Notes under the pieces: model-generated
The model's database searches: none
Told to the model about the DNA's origin: nothing
What the model saw: only the letters and a program-made list of their open reading frames with translations
Origin: Planctomycetota bacterium
Lineage (GTDB): Bacteria; Planctomycetota; UBA1135; UBA2386
Direction of reading: 5' to 3'
DNA: 27,724 bases
Assembly: GCA_020638695.1 (NCBI GenBank)
Contig: JACKIB010000032.1
Span: 1-27,724 of the forward strand
Position numbers and translations under genes: made by a program
In this document: positions 1 to 10,206 of the stretch, one piece after another
Layout of the letters: every line of letters begins with the position of its first letter
How positions within the stretch are numbered: position 1 is the first letter of the stretch

Positions 1-1658
1 CTAGCGGATCCAGGCGGTGAGCTTGAACGGCAGGGCGCGCAGGAATCGCGCGATCGGCCGGCCTTCGATGTGGGCGCGCGGCACGAACGAGCGCGGCTCC
101 TCGTGCGCGATCCAGGTGGTCTTGCCGTCCGGATTGTAGAACTGGACGAACGGCGCTGTCGCGCCGCCGGGGCCGTTCCCGTTGGTGTCGCGGCCCCATT
201 GCTTGGGGTCGATCTTGGCGTCGAGGCCGCGGGTCTCACCCAGCTGGTCGACGAACACCACCTTGTCGCGGTAGCGCAATGGCACCGGGTTGTCGTCGTC
301 GTGCGGCAGGTCCGCGCTCTCCAGCGGCTTGGTGCGCTTGTTTCCCCACACCACGCGCACGCTCGCGTCGCCCTTGTGCTGCTCCGGGTCGACGATCCGG
401 CCCTGCGCGTCGATACCGATCCGCACTGCGCGCCAGTCGCGCGAGTCGGCCGAGCCGAGCGTGTTGTCGCCCATCATGTAGAAGTGGCCAGCCGGCACTT
501 CGATGATCTCCGGGTTGCCGCTGTTGATGTAGTGCAGGTCGCGTTCGATCCTGACGCTCGCCAGCCGGCACGGTCCATCGGTGTGGATCTCGATGCGCGG
601 CACCACGCTGGCCACGTCGAGGTGCTCGTGGATCGCGAACGCGTCGACATCGAACCGCTGCACGCAGCGGCCGCGGTGGAATGCCGCCAGTCGATCGTCG
701 AGACGGCTGAGGCCGATCTCGGTGCTGCTTCCAGCCGGCACCGCGAGGTCGAACGGCTCCGACCGCGCCACCTTGCCGGACTTCTTGTCGGTGGCGACCA
801 GCACGCCCTTGCCGCCCTCGAGCACCAGTTCGAAGGTGCGCTTGAGCGAGGTGATGTCGATCGCCAGCACGACCTTGGCTGGCGCCTTGTCCGGCCGCAG
901 CGCGACGCCGAGGCGCAGGTCCTGCACCCCGTCGTGGCCTTCGTCGGTCTTCTCGATCGATCTGCCGCCGGCGCGACTCTTGCGCAACAGCGATGCGGTG
1001 GTGAGGTCGTAGCCGTCGCTGTAGTTGTTGCTCGCGCCGAGCTTCTGTGCGGTAGTGATCAGCTTGCCGCTGCCGCTCGGGGTGCCGATCCACGTGCCCT
1101 CCCCGTCGATCTCCCACTTGCCGCTGACCCGATTCCAGTAGTTGCCGAACACCTCGTCCGCCGATGGCGCGGCCCACGGATCGCCGCCCCGCTCGTGGAT
1201 CGCCAGGCGGCGGCGCATCGGGTAGATCTCGCGCCAGAGCGTGCCCTCGAGACGTTCCGGCTTGCGCAGAATGGTCAACGTCTTGCCGTCTGCGCTGACG
1301 TTGTAGAGGTTGCCGCCGGCGATCTTCAGCCGGTCGCCGCCGACCCCGACGATGCGCTTCACGTAGCTCTGGATCTGCCGCACCGGGTAGCGGAACACGG
1401 CGATGTCCCACCGCTCGGGTTCGTGCATCAGGTAGTAGACCTTGTCGACCAGGATGCGGTCGCTCTCGCCCTCCTTCGGCGACCCCATCAAGGTAGGCTG
1501 CATGGACGGCGTCGGGATGACGTAGGCCTCCAGCGCGAAGTACTTCAGCAGGATCGCCATCAGCACCGCCATGCCGAACGACTCGAGCGTATTGCGGATC
1601 GGGCCGCGGGCGGCGGCGGTCGCGGCGGCGGGCGGAACGGGGGGCGTCGGGGTTGCGG

Positions 1659-1662
<4 letters not shown>
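1..1662 (-). CDS. lepB: Signal peptidase I, enlarged by insertions
   Basis: Membrane-bound type I signal peptidase that cleaves signal peptides from exported proteins. One N-terminal membrane segment (about residues 28-48) leads into the catalytic serine motif IPTPSMQPTL (Ser53). The general-base lysine lies in SYVKRIVGVGGD (Lys102). The late conserved box MMGDNTLGSADSRDW is near residues 390-405, and the C-terminal FVPRAHIEGRP motif is also present. At 553 aa it is about twice the usual length. Roughly 250 residues (about 118-375) between the lysine and GDN boxes form a beta-rich segment containing LSRLDDRLAAFHRG, resembling a jelly-roll fold, and a second insertion of about 120 residues follows the GDN box. 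The ATG at 1662 overlaps the lepA stop (ATGA), which fixes the start. The TAG stop is the first three bases of the window, so the gene is complete. Enlarged signal peptidases of this kind are typical of planctomycetes. Confidence 0.93.
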
Positions 1663-3472
<1,810 letters not shown>

Positions 3473-3476
<4 letters not shown>

Positions 3477-4084
3477 GTGAGGTCGTGGGCTTGCAGCCAG
3501 GAACGCAGCCGCCGAAGGGCCTTGCCCCGGTGACTGATGGCGTCCTTTTGCTCTGCGGTCAGCTCGGCGAAAGTGGTCGTGGTCGAAACGTGCGGCTGGG
3601 CGACGAACACCGGGTCGTAGCCGAAGCCGCCGGCGCCGCTGGGCCGGATCCCGATCACACCTTCGCAGGTCTCTTCGAACGCGGCGCAGATCCTACCGTC
3701 CGAGCCCACCAGGCACACGCTGCAGACGAAACGGGCGGTCCGCGCCGCGTCGGGTGTGTCGCGCAGCTCCGCCAACAGCTTGGCGACGCGGTCGGCGTCG
3801 GATGCGTCCGGTCCGGCGTAGCGCGCCGACAGCACGCCGGGACGCCCGCCGAGCGCGTCCACGCACAGCCCGGAGTCGTCCGCCACCGCCGGTGCCCCGA
3901 CCACCGCGGCGAGCGCGCGGGCCTTCTTCGCCGCATTGCCGGCGAAGTCGGGACAGTCCTCGACGACCTCCACCGCTTGCGGAGCTTCCGACTGCAGCCG
4001 CAACGAGATCCCCAGCGGTTGCAGCAGCCGCTCGAGTTCGACGCGCTTCTTGGCGTTGCCGGTCGCCACCCAGAGTTCAGGCAT
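3473..4084 (-). CDS. rdgB: XTP/dITP diphosphatase (non-canonical purine NTP pyrophosphatase)
   Basis: Ham1/RdgB-family enzyme that hydrolyses ITP, dITP and XTP to the monophosphates, cleaning the nucleotide pool. The 203-aa product opens with the family signature VATGNAKKRVEL (residues 6-17). It continues with DCPDFAGNAAKKA, the metal-site segment ADDSGLCVDALGGRPGVLSARYAG, GGFGYDPVF and the C-terminal SHRGKALRRL. All signature blocks are present and the length is normal. The ATG start at 4084 lies 35 bp downstream of the rph stop, and the end overlaps the lepA GTG start by 4 bp. The rph-rdgB neighbourhood is common in bacteria and supports both assignments. Confidence 0.96.
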
Positions 4085-4119
4085 CGGGTCGGTCCGGTTC
4101 GAGTTCGCCCGCGCGGTGT

Positions 4120-4839
4120 CTACAGGCCGAGTGCTGCCCGCTGCAGGCCGAGCACCGTCGCGCAGGCGTCGCGTCCGGCGGTCAGCATCTCCTGCAGTTG
4201 GTCCGGACTGAACGGATTGCCCTCGGCAGAGCCCTGGACCTCCACGAAGTCACCGCGGCCATTGCACACCAGGTTGAGGTCGACGCAGGCGTTGGAGTCC
4301 TCCTTGTAGTCGAGGTCCACCAGGGCCTTGCCATCGAGGATCCCCACCGAGATCGCGCTGACGAGTTCCGGCATCGGCCACTCGCGGATGGTCTTGCGCT
4401 CTTCCATGTAGAGCAGCGCGTCGTACAGCGCCACGCACGCGCCGTTGACCGCGGCAGTGCGGGTGCCGCCGTCCGCCGAGAGCACGTCGCAGTCGACCCA
4501 CAGGGTGACGTCGGGCAACGCCTTGAGGTTGACGGCACTTCGCAGACTTCGTCCGATCAGCCGCTGGATCTCGAGCGAACGCGCGTCGACGCGGTTGCCG
4601 CGTCCGTCGCGGAACTTTCGGGTCGGCGTTGCGCCGGGAAGCATCGCGTACTCCGCGGTGAGCCAGCCTCCGCCGCGCGACGACATCCACTGCGGCACCG
4701 AATCGGTCACCGAAACCGTGCACAGCACCCTGGTCTGTCCGCACTCCACCAGCACCGAGCCGGGGGTGGCCTCGGTGTAGGCACGGGTGAACTTGAGCGG
4801 CCGGATGTCGGTCGGCGATCGGTTGTGGCTGCGGTTCAG
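4120..4839 (-). CDS. rph: Ribonuclease PH, apparent CTG start
   Basis: Phosphate-dependent 3'-5' exoribonuclease that trims tRNA 3' ends. Recognised by VLVECGQTRVLCTVSV, SLEIQRLIGRSLR, DCDVLSADGGTRTAAVNGA, DLDYKEDSNACVDLNLV (acidic active-site residues) and the tail GDFVEVQGSAEG. The in-frame GTG at 4755 would remove conserved N-terminal sequence. The frame continues upstream through RSPTDIRPLKFTRAYTEATP, typical of RNase PH. Between that GTG and the end of the upstream gene there is no in-frame ATG, GTG or TTG. A CTG at 4837-4839 sits 6 nt after a perfect GAGGAG and gives 239 aa, the normal family length. The start is therefore called at CTG. Confidence is very high for function and moderate for the exact start. 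Confidence 0.93.
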   Translation of the reverse strand: MNRSHNRSPTDIRPLKFTRAYTEATPGSVLVECGQTRVLCTVSVTDSVPQWMSSRGGGWLTAEYAMLPGATPTRKFRDGRGNRVDARSLEIQRLIGRSLRSAVNLKALPDVTLWVDCDVLSADGGTRTAAVNGACVALYDALLYMEERKTIREWPMPELVSAISVGILDGKALVDLDYKEDSNACVDLNLVCNGRGDFVEVQGSAEGNPFSPDQLQEMLTAGRDACATVLGLQRAALGL

Positions 4840-4845
4840 CGGAAG

Positions 4846-4851
4846 CTCCTC
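4846..4851 (-). promoter_or_regulatory. Shine-Dalgarno site that decides the rph start
   Basis: On the minus strand the sequence reads GAGGAG, followed by six bases and then CTG. It is one of the better ribosome binding sites in the window, and no standard start codon lies at a suitable distance in the rph frame. This supports CTG as initiator. Confidence 0.6.
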
Positions 4852-4937
4852 GGTAGGGACGGCCGCGGCGGCGGCGGGGCGGCTGGTATACCCGGACCCC
4901 GCGACCGGTTGGATCCTGTTCTGCCCGGTCGGCGGAA

Positions 4938-6275
4938 TCAGGCCGAGCCGAGCACCTCGGCGACCCGTTCGCGCAGTTCCATCACCCCGAACGGCTTGGC
5001 CAGCACCCGCAAGTGCGGGTGCTCGGCGATGTCCGGCTCGACCGCGATGTCCGGGCCGTTGGTCACGTAGACGATCCCGATGCCGCGGTCGAACCGGGTT
5101 GCGGCGCGCACCAATTCGGCGCCGGGTACCCGGCGGCAGGCCTGTTCGACCACCAGCAACTCGAAACGCTGCGGGGTCGCGCCGAACAGGGTCTGTGCGG
5201 CGGCGCCGTCGCCGCAGGCGATGACGTTGCGGCGCGCCCGGCCGAACTCGCTGGCCAGGATGTCACGCAGCGCCGGGTTGCTCTCGACGATCAGCACGCC
5301 CCCGTACGGGTGGACGTTTGCAGCCACTGATTCCGGCACGACTGGCTCGGTCGGTACGCCAGGTTGACGCGAGATCTGCTGTGCGGCGCTGTCCGCGGCC
5401 GGGGTCTCTTCTCCTTCTGCTGGCGACTCCGGCGAAGCGGCCAGCGAGATGCACACCGCTGCGTCGAGTCCGGGCGTGACGTCGAAAGAGAGTTCCGCTC
5501 CCTGCGCCGCCAGCAAGTTGCGCGCTGCCGTCAGCCCGAAGGTGACCTCGGGTCCCGGTCCGGTGCTCTCCGCGGCGACGGTCGTGTGCCGCTCGGCATC
5601 GAGCTCGGCACCGATCCGGATGTAGACCTGCAGCTCGTCGTCGTCGTTCTCTGCGGTGTGGGCCTCGATCGACAACCCATCGGGATCGAGTGCCACCATC
5701 GCTTCGATCACGAACAACACCGCCAGCCGCATCGCGCCGGGATTGCCGGACGCGCGCGGCAGCGATGGGGCGAGCTGCAGGTGGACGGGAAGGGACGCCG
5801 GAGAGTAGTCGTCGAGCTCCCTGCGGGTCGCCGCGAGGAGTGCGCGGATGTTCATCGGCGAGCGCGGCAACGAACCGATCGGTGCGCAGGCCCGCAGCTT
5901 CTCGGTGAACAGCCGCAGTTGGCGCAGCGCGTGCCACAGCTGTTCACCGTCGCACCCGAGATCTTCGCCCAGGGTCTGTGCGTGGCTCTCGACCCCGGAT
6001 ACCAGCGTGACCAGCTCGCGGCGGACCGCGATCGCCAGTTCCTCCAGCGTGCGTGAATCGGTCAGCACGAACCGGCGCGGCGCGCTCGGTGCCGTGTCGA
6101 CGGGTTCCTCGGTGGTCGGCGCGGCGGTCGGCTCGGGCACCGGTTCGCGGATGCGCGTGAGGAAGAAGGTCGCCGCCAGCGTGAGGGCGGAGCCCATCAG
6201 GAACCAGAACAGCTCGGGCAAGGTGGGACGACGTGCCGGGGGCGGTGCTGCTGCGGCGGGCACGGACTCGATCAC
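4938..6275 (-). CDS. Membrane-anchored degenerate histidine kinase / receiver hybrid
   Basis: A 445-aa signalling-like protein of unknown role. One membrane segment (about residues 19-40) is followed by a Pro/Thr-rich linker. A helical region (about 55-120) resembles a dimerisation domain but lacks a clear phospho-histidine motif. A segment near 160-290 weakly resembles a GHKL ATPase; GLTAARNLLAAQGAELSF recalls the G2 box, but the N-box asparagines are absent. The C-terminal 120 residues have the order of a CheY-like receiver. Where CheY has its phospho-accepting Asp there is Glu377 (LLVVEQ), and the acidic pair is Glu-Ser (VES). The conserved Thr (VTN) and Lys427 (LAKPF) remain. It is probably not a working phosphorelay. 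The start is uncertain: GTG 6275 is chosen and GTG 6263 is possible; neither has a good ribosome site. It lies 98 bp upstream of rph. Confidence 0.7.
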   Translation of the reverse strand: MIESVPAAAAPPPARRPTLPELFWFLMGSALTLAATFFLTRIREPVPEPTAAPTTEEPVDTAPSAPRRFVLTDSRTLEELAIAVRRELVTLVSGVESHAQTLGEDLGCDGEQLWHALRQLRLFTEKLRACAPIGSLPRSPMNIRALLAATRRELDDYSPASLPVHLQLAPSLPRASGNPGAMRLAVLFVIEAMVALDPDGLSIEAHTAENDDDELQVYIRIGAELDAERHTTVAAESTGPGPEVTFGLTAARNLLAAQGAELSFDVTPGLDAAVCISLAASPESPAEGEETPAADSAAQQISRQPGVPTEPVVPESVAANVHPYGGVLIVESNPALRDILASEFGRARRNVIACGDGAAAQTLFGATPQRFELLVVEQACRRVPGAELVRAATRFDRGIGIVYVTNGPDIAVEPDIAEHPHLRVLAKPFGVMELRERVAEVLGSA

Positions 6276-6334
6276 AGCGGCGCGACCCGGTCGGGACTCG
6301 CGCGGTCGCCGAGGCGCGCGGGGTCGCACCGCCC

Positions 6335-6363
6335 ACGCTAGGAGTCGACCGTGGTCGAAGCAA
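6335..6363 (-). promoter_or_regulatory. Possible promoter with internal palindrome
   Basis: On the minus strand a TTGCTT hexamer (6358-6363) and a TAGCGT hexamer (6335-6340) are 17 bp apart, a loose match to a housekeeping promoter. The spacer contains a 6-2-6 inverted repeat (TCGACC at 6345-6350, GGTCGA at 6353-6358). It lies 60-90 bp upstream of the kinase-like gene that starts at 6275. The hexamers match weakly and the planctomycete consensus is poorly known, so this is only a candidate. Confidence 0.25.
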
Positions 6364-6396
6364 CTCGCCGGCGCACGCAGGTTCTTTCGTGATGCC

Positions 6397-6414
6397 CCGC
6401 GCCGTGCAGCGCGG
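6397..6414 (-). terminator. Possible hairpin after the GH38-like gene
   Basis: CCGCGC (6397-6402) and GCGCGG (6409-6414) are perfect complementary arms around a 6-nt loop, about 40 bp after the stop of the gene ending at 6452. There is no T tract, so it is not a standard intrinsic terminator. Hairpins of this size are easily found by chance in such GC-rich DNA. Confidence 0.2.
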
Positions 6415-6451
6415 TGGAGAATACCCACGGTGGTGCGGAACGCCGCGCCGG

Positions 6452-7438
6452 TCAACGCGCGCAGCAGCCGCCGGGGATGCACGCGCCAAGTCCGAAGCGG
6501 TGCTCGATCGGGAGTTGCAACTGGGCGTCGGGCACGGCCACCGATCGACTCCCGACCTGCAGTCGTCCGCATGCGCGAACCAGCGTGGCGGTGACGAACG
6601 TGCGCCCCCGGTGCTCGACCCGCGACCACGCCGGTGTGCCGCAGTGGTGCACGTAGCCGTCCGGAACGCCGCGAAAGCGAATCCGCAAGCGGTGATCCGT
6701 GTGGCGGTTGTCGACCCGCAGCGTCATGCGGACGCACCGTTCGTCGTGGCGGCCGACCAGCACGAGCCGGCACGGGTACCCGCGGTGTCCGCGGCCGAGC
6801 TGCCCGACCAGGTGCAACTCCTGCACTCGCGGACCGTGGCGCAGCACCGCAGGTGACAGGAATGCGGGGGAGAACAGCCGTGCGCGTTCTCCGGCGACCG
6901 GCTCGAAACCGTCGAGCGTCCCGGCGTCGGTGCGGTCTTCGAACAGCAGGCAGTCCTCGGCGTGGATTCCGGCGTCCCGATCGACCAACAACACGCCATC
7001 GCGGCGCGAGAACCGGATCCTCGCCCCGCCGGACGCGACCAGGATGTCCCGCTTGCGCCGCAATGCCTTGCCGGTCCACTCCTCGGTGCGCGCGTCGTCC
7101 TCGGGGTCGACATCCGCGAGCTCCGGGGCGGGCGGTGCGCAGAGGCTCATCGCTTCTTCCAGCGCGACATGCAGTCCGCGGGCCGTGCCATCCTGCACCG
7201 TGCCGGCCAAGAGGTCCGGTGTGTCGAGGCCGTCCAGGCGTTGCCGTGCCGCGTCGGTCCCGCGCGTGCGCATCGCGACGGCCGCCGCATGGCGCAGCAA
7301 GTGCAGATCGACCCGTGCGTCGCAGCTCCCGTCGCCGGGCATCTGGAACGGGCCCGCCGCAGTCGATGGGTCGGCCAGCAGTCGATTCCGCTGGGCGAGC
7401 GTCGCGGCGTCGCGGTCCGGGTGCGGGCGCGCGGTCAC
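6452..7438 (-). CDS. Orphan protein resembling the GH38 alpha-mannosidase C-terminal beta domain
   Basis: A 328-aa protein with no catalytic domain that I can recognise. Residues about 125-320 follow the order of the GH38 C-terminal domain. DGVLLVDRDAG (147-157) matches the usual DGTLxxxDxxTG, LLFEDRTDAG..FEPV (164-181) matches the DGGDxGDxYxYxP motif, and RVDNRHTDHRLRIRF (241-255) matches the conserved DHRLR block. FVTATLVRACGRL and PDAQLQLPIEHRF match the TLLRxxGxLSR and PxAQxxGxHxF blocks. The N-terminal 120 residues are unassigned. The protein stops where GH38 enzymes normally continue. The GTG start at 7438 overlaps the upstream methyltransferase stop (GTGA), which supports both the start and co-translation. 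No export signal is seen. It could be a binding or accessory domain or a decayed mannosidase. The family match is by eye only. Confidence 0.6.
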   Translation of the reverse strand: MTARPHPDRDAATLAQRNRLLADPSTAAGPFQMPGDGSCDARVDLHLLRHAAAVAMRTRGTDAARQRLDGLDTPDLLAGTVQDGTARGLHVALEEAMSLCAPPAPELADVDPEDDARTEEWTGKALRRKRDILVASGGARIRFSRRDGVLLVDRDAGIHAEDCLLFEDRTDAGTLDGFEPVAGERARLFSPAFLSPAVLRHGPRVQELHLVGQLGRGHRGYPCRLVLVGRHDERCVRMTLRVDNRHTDHRLRIRFRGVPDGYVHHCGTPAWSRVEHRGRTFVTATLVRACGRLQVGSRSVAVPDAQLQLPIEHRFGLGACIPGGCCAR

Positions 7439-8082
7439 CGCGATTCGATCGAGTAGTGGCGGTCCGAACTCATCTCCACGCGCGCGTCGAGTCCGGCGGC
7501 GCGCACTGCGTCACGCGCCTCGTCGAGCGTGAGTGCGGCGTGCAGGCTGTCGAACAACAGCCGGCGTTGCGGCTCGGTCGCCCCGGCGGCGTGGCGGTCG
7601 ACCAACGCCCACGCCTGTTGTTCGTCATCCGGGCGGTACAGGTCGCGAATCAGCAGCACACCGCCCGGGCGCAGCACGCGGGCGGCTTCGCGCAGCATCG
7701 CCACCGGTTCCGGGATGTGGTGCAGAATGGTGTTCGACAGCACCGCGTCGAAGCTACGGTCGGCGAACGGCAGGCACTTCACGTCCGCGCACTGCAGCGC
7801 GATGCGCGCCGCCAGTCCGGCGCGCGCGACCTTGCGCTGCGCCAGCGCCAGCATGGTACGCGCCGCGTCCACGGCGACGATGCGCGCCGCCTGCTTCGCC
7901 ATGGCGATCGCGACCGGGATGTCCCCCGGGCCCGTGCCGAGGTCGAGGGTGTGTCCGCCCCCGCCGCCGAGCTCGAAGAAACGATCGACCACCGCGCGAT
8001 TGGCGGCGGTGTGGTCCATCGCCTCGTAGCTCTCCGCCTCGGCGGAGGTGTCCATGTACTCGGGTTCGAGAATCCGCTCCAC
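7435..8082 (-). CDS. SAM-dependent class I methyltransferase
   Basis: A 215-aa methyltransferase of unknown substrate. The SAM-binding loop HTLDLGTGPGDIPVAIA (motif I) is followed by the acidic residue in RIVAVDAARTML. SFDAVLSNTILHHIPEP forms motif IV, and VLRPGGVLLIRDLYRPDDE motif VI. The N-terminus ERILEPEYMDTSAEAESYEAMDH precedes motif I by about 30 residues. The start is placed at GTG 8082, with AGAGGA just upstream; an ATG at 8154 would add 24 poorly conserved-looking residues. It overlaps the GH38-like gene by 4 bp, so the two are probably translated together, but their shared purpose is unclear. Confidence 0.85.
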   Translation of the reverse strand: MERILEPEYMDTSAEAESYEAMDHTAANRAVVDRFFELGGGGGHTLDLGTGPGDIPVAIAMAKQAARIVAVDAARTMLALAQRKVARAGLAARIALQCADVKCLPFADRSFDAVLSNTILHHIPEPVAMLREAARVLRPGGVLLIRDLYRPDDEQQAWALVDRHAAGATEPQRRLLFDSLHAALTLDEARDAVRAAGLDARVEMSSDRHYSIESR

Positions 8083-8455
8083 GATTCCTCTAGTGCACTC
8101 CTGCGCGGTGCCGCGGGGTGTCTCCGAACTCCGTCGACCGAAGCGGCGGGTCATGCGGTTCGCTCGCAACGAGGTGTGGCGAACTGGCTCGTAGGTGGAT
8201 GAGCCGAGAGGCCGCAACGTCACGAACGGGCCATCGAGCCGGCGACCCATGTAGTGAACTTCGGCGACACCCCGAGCCCGGACTGTTCATGACCGAACTG
8301 CTGCGATCGCGCTGGGTCGCTGCTGGCGGCGTCGAATGTCAGAACCTCCTCCTCGACGGGGCGGCACCCCGCCTCCGGACAGGGCTTGCTCTTCTCTTCG
8401 CCAGCGACAGCCTCGCACGGTCTCGCGACGCAGCTCATGGATGATTCGGGCTAGC
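8083..8455. other. Non-coding region between divergent genes
   Basis: About 370 bp separate the methyltransferase start from the GH99-like start. I see no convincing small gene: in-frame stretches here are Arg/Ala/Ser-rich, as expected of random GC-rich DNA. Promoters for both directions should lie here, but no clear hexamer pair was found. ATGTAGTG at 8249-8256 and GTTCATGA at 8285-8292 recur as a pair in the other large divergent region, and TGAAC/GTTCA within them can pair. Confidence 0.6.
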
Positions 8456-10030
8456 ATGCTCCCGGTGTACTCCCCGGCGCCGACTTGTCCACGCTCCCCG
8501 CGGACCGTGCCGCGGGTTTCGCTCCAACTGCTGGCGGTGGTGTTCCTCGCGGTCGGTCCGGCACCCGCGCAGCCGGCTCGACCGAAGGTCGCGACCCACT
8601 ACTACTACTGGTATCGCTGGCCCGACGAGCACTTCCGCGGTGCCGGGGCGCACTTCCACCACCTGCCGCAGCCGGAGCGGGCGTCGTACCTCGACCCCGC
8701 CTGGCATGCCGGCGAGTTCGGCGCGATGGCGGAATGCGGCATCGACATCGCGCTGGCGGTGTTCTGGGACGTCGCCGCTGCACCCGACCGGCCGGACGTG
8801 CGCTTCTCACGGGCCGGTTTGCCACCGATGGTGAAGGCGCTCGAACGACTGCGCGCCGCCGGTCGTGCAACCGTGCAGCTGGGCTTGATGTTCGATACCA
8901 GCACCTTGGCCAACCGAGTCCGCAGCGTGCAGCCGCTGGACGGCAGGCCGGACTTGCGCAGTGCGGCGGGTCGTGCGTTGTTCTGCGATACGGTGCTGGC
9001 CTTCTTCGCGCGCGTTCCGCAGCGCTGGTGGGCGCGAGTCGATGGCCGCCCGCTGGTGGTGCTCTACACGTCGGCGTTCGCCGCCCGCTGGGATCGTCGA
9101 CTCGGCCCGGCGTTGCGAGAGGCGTTCGTGCGCCGCTTTCCGGGCGAGCGACCGTTCCTGGTGGCAGAACAATCGTGGGGCGACATCGGGCAGGACGGCA
9201 CGTACGGGTTCGGCGCCGCGCTGTACGGGCCGGTTCTGCACCCGGGCATCGCGGCGATCGGGTCGGGCTTCGACGACTCGGTGGTCCCGGGTCGCACCGC
9301 TCCGCGCCGGGACCGCGATGACGGGCGGTTCTACCGCTGGTCGTGGCGCCGCGCGATCGAGTCGCGCCCGCGTCTGGTGGTGCTGGAAACCTGGAACGAG
9401 ATGCACGAGGGCTCGGAGATCTGCGCCACCAAGGAGCTCGGTCGCCGCTACCTCGACATCACCAAGGAGTACACCGCGCGGTTGCGCGCCGGAGACCCCG
9501 GCCCGGAGGTCGCGCTCGGGTTCCCGACCCTGTGGCACCGCGCCGACCGCAGTTGGGGGCAATCGGCGCGCGGCGCGTCAGAGGTCCACGCTGACTACCG
9601 CCGCCTCACCCCGGAGCGCTTCGGGTTGCGCGAGGTCGCGGTGCCGCACGGGCCTTGTCGGGTGTGGAACGGCGCGCTGCGCCCGTACCGGGCCCCCCCG
9701 GGGGGTACCTTCCTCTGCTTCCAAGTCACCGACCACTTCATGTTCGAGGTCGACCTCGAGCTCGAGGTCACGGTCGATCTCGACTGGGGCGGCCAGCGCC
9801 ACATCACCTTGGAGTACGACTCGCGGGACCGAACGGCACCGCAGGAGGGTCGATATCGCTCGGTGCGCGGAACGCTGACCCGACACGGCATGGGCCAACG
9901 GCTGACGTTCCGCCTGCCACGGGCCCGCTGCGGCAACGGCCAGGACGCCGGCACGGACTTCCGCCTGCGCATCGACGAGGCGCGGACGGTGGTTCGGCGG
10001 GTTGGTGTGCGGGTCGTCCGAGGCGGGTGA
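8456..10030 (+). CDS. Secreted GH99/GH71-like glycoside hydrolase-type protein
   Basis: A 524-aa protein with a likely signal peptide: a basic stretch, the core LQLLAVVFLAVG and a cleavage-like APAQP. The mature part begins THYYYWYRWPDEHF, like the YYxWY start of GH99-type TIM barrels. GEFGAMAECGIDIALAVFWD and LETWNEMHEGSEI (near residues 310-320) match the barrel-end WNExHEG motif whose glutamates are candidate active-site residues. About 150 C-terminal residues look like a beta-sandwich, possibly carbohydrate binding. The best fit is the DUF5010/GH99-like superfamily; the substrate is unknown, perhaps an alpha-mannan or other polysaccharide. The start is uncertain: ATG 8456 chosen, ATG 8441 and GTG 8507 possible, none with a strong ribosome site. 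It stands alone on its strand, 176 bp before the glycosyltransferase. Confidence 0.75.
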   Translation: MLPVYSPAPTCPRSPRTVPRVSLQLLAVVFLAVGPAPAQPARPKVATHYYYWYRWPDEHFRGAGAHFHHLPQPERASYLDPAWHAGEFGAMAECGIDIALAVFWDVAAAPDRPDVRFSRAGLPPMVKALERLRAAGRATVQLGLMFDTSTLANRVRSVQPLDGRPDLRSAAGRALFCDTVLAFFARVPQRWWARVDGRPLVVLYTSAFAARWDRRLGPALREAFVRRFPGERPFLVAEQSWGDIGQDGTYGFGAALYGPVLHPGIAAIGSGFDDSVVPGRTAPRRDRDDGRFYRWSWRRAIESRPRLVVLETWNEMHEGSEICATKELGRRYLDITKEYTARLRAGDPGPEVALGFPTLWHRADRSWGQSARGASEVHADYRRLTPERFGLREVAVPHGPCRVWNGALRPYRAPPGGTFLCFQVTDHFMFEVDLELEVTVDLDWGGQRHITLEYDSRDRTAPQEGRYRSVRGTLTRHGMGQRLTFRLPRARCGNGQDAGTDFRLRIDEARTVVRRVGVRVVRGG

Positions 10031-10160
10031 CACGCCCGCGCCGCCCACGAGTCTGCGCCGCGGAAGGGCGACTCAGGAGGTGCGTGGATTCCGGAAGAGG
10101 TCGACGCCCGACGGGTGCTGGAAGCGCGGATCTCATGGATCGTCATCCCGTGGCGCAGAC

Positions 10161-10175
10161 TCCTGCGTCGCAGGA
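10161..10175. repeat. Perfect 7-1-7 palindrome upstream of the glycosyltransferase gene
   Basis: TCCTGCG and CGCAGGA flank one T, 31 bp before the ATG at 10207. It could be an operator or a short hairpin in the leader. Chance occurrence in GC-rich DNA cannot be excluded. Confidence 0.3.
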
Positions 10176-10206
10176 TTCGCCACCGGGCTGAGGGGCGGCG
10201 CCCGGG

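Noticed and set aside
8118..8444. A 108-codon frame in the methyltransferase/GH99-like intergenic region
   Set aside because: It has no ribosome site, no motif and a composition typical of random GC-rich sequence.
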